In this document: in pieces, positions 5,791 through 7,220 of the stretch
Position numbering within the stretch: position 1 is the stretch's first letter
Layout: each line of letters opens with the position of its first letter
DNA from: Pseudomonadota bacterium
Lineage (GTDB): Bacteria; Pseudomonadota; Alphaproteobacteria; Rhodospirillales; Casp-alpha2
Assembly: GCA_027620395.1 (NCBI GenBank)
Contig: JAQBZY010000062.1
Coordinates: 1-7,220, forward strand
DNA length: 7,220 nt
Direction: 5' to 3'
Notes under the pieces: model-generated
What the model was told of the DNA's origin: nothing
Database searches by the model: none
What the model saw: only the letters and a program-made list of their open reading frames with translations
Translations under genes and position numbers: made by a program

Positions 5791-6645
5791 CTATTTCGCC
5801 GGCACCACCTTGTTTCGGAGCGTGCCGATCCCCGACCATTCGATTTCCAACTCGTCGCCGGCGATCAGGAACCGCTGCGGCTGACGGCTGCCGCCGGAGC
5901 CTTCCGGCGAGCCGGTCGAGATCATGTCGCCGGGCTCCAAAGGCAGCATCCCCGAGACATAACTGATCAGTTCCGGTATCCCGAAGATCATGTCACCGGC
6001 TTTGCTGTTCTGCACCAGTTCGCCGTTAAGCCGGGTTTTCAGTTCCATGCCGAACGGATCCTTGATCTCGTCTGAGGTGACGAACCACGGGCCTGACGCG
6101 CTCATTCGGTGGAAATTCTTGCCGGCGCCGACGCTGTGCTTTTGCCAGCCGCGCACCGAGCCATCGTTGAGGATGGTGTAGCCGCCGATGTGCTTCAAGG
6201 CGTCCTTGGGTTGGATATGGCGGCCACCCTTGCCGATCACCAACACCAGTTCGCCTTCGTAGTCCATCGTCTTGGCCGCCTCGCCCTTCGGTTGTTCCAG
6301 GTTCTCGCCGTTGCCGACGATGACCGATGGCAGCTTGATGAATAGCGAAATGTTTTCCGGCGGCGGCATCTCGCCATGCACCGGGTGGCGCTTCGGGTAA
6401 TTGACGCCGATGCAGATCACCTTGTCGGCGTCCCAAAGCGGCGGCGCATATTTGATTTTCTTGAGCGGCAAACTCGGTTTCTTGCCCTTGGCCCAGGAGG
6501 CGATCTCCTTGAGGCCCTTGCCCCGGATTGCCTTGTAGACCGAGGGATACTTGCGCCGCAGCGTTGCCGAAATCGGCACCACGCCGTCACCGGCGACAAC
6601 GCCGTAATCGATGCCGGTCTTGGTGCGGTAACTAACGAGTTTCAT
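5791..6645 (-). CDS. Fumarylacetoacetate hydrolase (FAH) family protein
   Basis: A 284-residue member of the FAH superfamily, metal-dependent enzymes that cleave or decarboxylate beta-keto acids, often in breakdown of aromatic compounds. The N-terminal 60-70 residues form the small domain seen in many bacterial members, and the catalytic domain starts around VICIGVNYPKRHP (77-89). Metal ligands E130 and E132 in MDYEGELVLVIGK and D161 in LNDGSVRGWQK are in place, as are the LNGELVQ strand, DMIF and the C-terminal GDELEIEWSGIGTLRN. The glycine loop reads STGSPEGSGG where family members more often have a GTP-x-GVG form. Substrate cannot be told: acylpyruvate hydrolase, 2-hydroxyhepta-diene-dioate isomerase and ureidoglycolate lyase types share this fold. 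The ATG is preceded by GGAAAG at 10 bases. It follows the hydrolase gene by 36 bases, probably in one transcript. Confidence 0.9.
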   Translation of the reverse strand: MKLVSYRTKTGIDYGVVAGDGVVPISATLRRKYPSVYKAIRGKGLKEIASWAKGKKPSLPLKKIKYAPPLWDADKVICIGVNYPKRHPVHGEMPPPENISLFIKLPSVIVGNGENLEQPKGEAAKTMDYEGELVLVIGKGGRHIQPKDALKHIGGYTILNDGSVRGWQKHSVGAGKNFHRMSASGPWFVTSDEIKDPFGMELKTRLNGELVQNSKAGDMIFGIPELISYVSGMLPLEPGDMISTGSPEGSGGSRQPQRFLIAGDELEIEWSGIGTLRNKVVPAK

Positions 6646-6681
6646 GGCTTTACTGCTTTCCGTTCTGTTGGTTGGCGGGCA

Positions 6682-7220
6682 TCAGCCCGGATTCTTGATG
6701 AACGCCGCCATGGCGTCGATGACTCTTTGCTGAATGCCGGGGAAACCGTGTTGCGAGAGCGGTTTGCAAGGGTCGCCCTTGGCCAACTCGTCGCCGCCTT
6801 CCATGATCAATACCTTGACCGGCTTGGCCTTGGTCAGCGCCGCCGCGATCTGTTCGGCGCCAGAGGCCGGCGTCACGCCGCAACCGTCGTTCTTGTGCGC
6901 GACGATCAGCGCCGGACCGGTGATGGCGCCGAGGTCGCCGTCGAAAACCGAATTCAATAATTTAGCTCGCTTGCTCACCGGCGACGATAGGATGATACCG
7001 TCCGGCCGTCGTGAGGGATCGACAATCTTCGACACCGGCAAGGCAATCGAGACTGAGCCGCGGCTGGTGCCGTGCGCCCATACAGGTTTCTTGAACCGCT
7101 CGCGCAGATAGGCGAAGACGTTGCCGAAATCGGTCACGAATTCGTCACTGCCGCGCTGGCCATTCAGATCCGTCATGTCAGCCGCTGGCGCCACGACGGC
7201 GGTGGCCATTCCTTGGTCTT
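6682..7220 (-). CDS. Alpha/beta-hydrolase-like protein, 5' end outside the window
   Basis: The frame stays open to the window edge (residues D-Q-G precede the first ATG at 7209), and the segment MATAVVAPAADM looks like the second core strand of a hydrolase fold, so the true start is probably beyond 7220. Counting from that ATG, the nucleophile elbow is HGTSRGS with S49, the acid is probably D108 in LIVAHKNDGC after a core strand, and the histidine is H154 in PLSQHGFPG. This is a complete Ser-Asp-His triad in the right order. C110 and C148 flank the catalytic region and might form a disulfide, which would suit an exported enzyme. The signal peptide, if any, is not in view. Substrate is unknown; esterase or peptidase-like activity is possible. 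The FAH-family gene begins 36 bases downstream. Confidence 0.75.
   Translation of the reverse strand, partial: DQGMATAVVAPAADMTDLNGQRGSDEFVTDFGNVFAYLRERFKKPVWAHGTSRGSVSIALPVSKIVDPSRRPDGIILSSPVSKRAKLLNSVFDGDLGAITGPALIVAHKNDGCGVTPASGAEQIAAALTKAKPVKVLIMEGGDELAKGDPCKPLSQHGFPGIQQRVIDAMAAFIKNPG

Noticed and set aside
5708..5839. N-terminal extension of the secreted protein up to 5839
   Set aside because: It would overlap the FAH gene by 49 bases and place 44 residues before a good signal peptide.
6376..6960. 194-codon plus-strand open frame over the FAH and hydrolase genes
   Set aside because: Antisense to two genes with clear catalytic motifs; no motif of its own.

Overview
The window looks like chromosomal DNA of a high-GC alphaproteobacterium. 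The lyase and HisI sequences, the compact modABC layout and a palindromic repeat of a type I recall from Bradyrhizobium-like genomes all point that way. The genus cannot be fixed from the sequence. Genes are densely packed with short gaps, and I see no transposase, phage gene, CRISPR array, tRNA or rRNA. Most of the window is ordinary core metabolism and transport. I found no convincing new multi-gene system.

Layout. Left part (1-1454, plus strand): a cystathionine beta-lyase (metC) cut by the window edge, then hisI twelve bases later. These are a methionine-biosynthesis step and a histidine-biosynthesis step, probably co-transcribed. From 1483 to 1591 two copies of a palindromic repeat face each other in opposite orientation, between the convergent ends of hisI and a minus-strand PilZ-domain gene (1605-1991). 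The PilZ gene is divergent from modABC (2094-4680, plus), a complete molybdate ABC importer: periplasmic binding protein, permease and ATPase. Both gene junctions in modABC are ATGA stop/start overlaps.

Right part (4677-7220, minus strand): four genes read toward modC. In transcription order they are a partial alpha/beta-hydrolase-like protein, a fumarylacetoacetate hydrolase (FAH) family enzyme, a small secreted protein of unknown function, and a putative 2OG-Fe(II) oxygenase. The first two are spaced like an operon, and so are the last two. The oxygenase gene collides tail to tail with modC, their stop codons sharing a TTAA.

The points most worth a second look are the repeat pair between convergent genes, the secreted-protein/oxygenase pair of unknown function, the zero-spacing modC/oxygenase convergence, and a possible leaderless start for modA. 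Several very long ORFs antisense to or out of frame with these genes are compositional shadows and were rejected.
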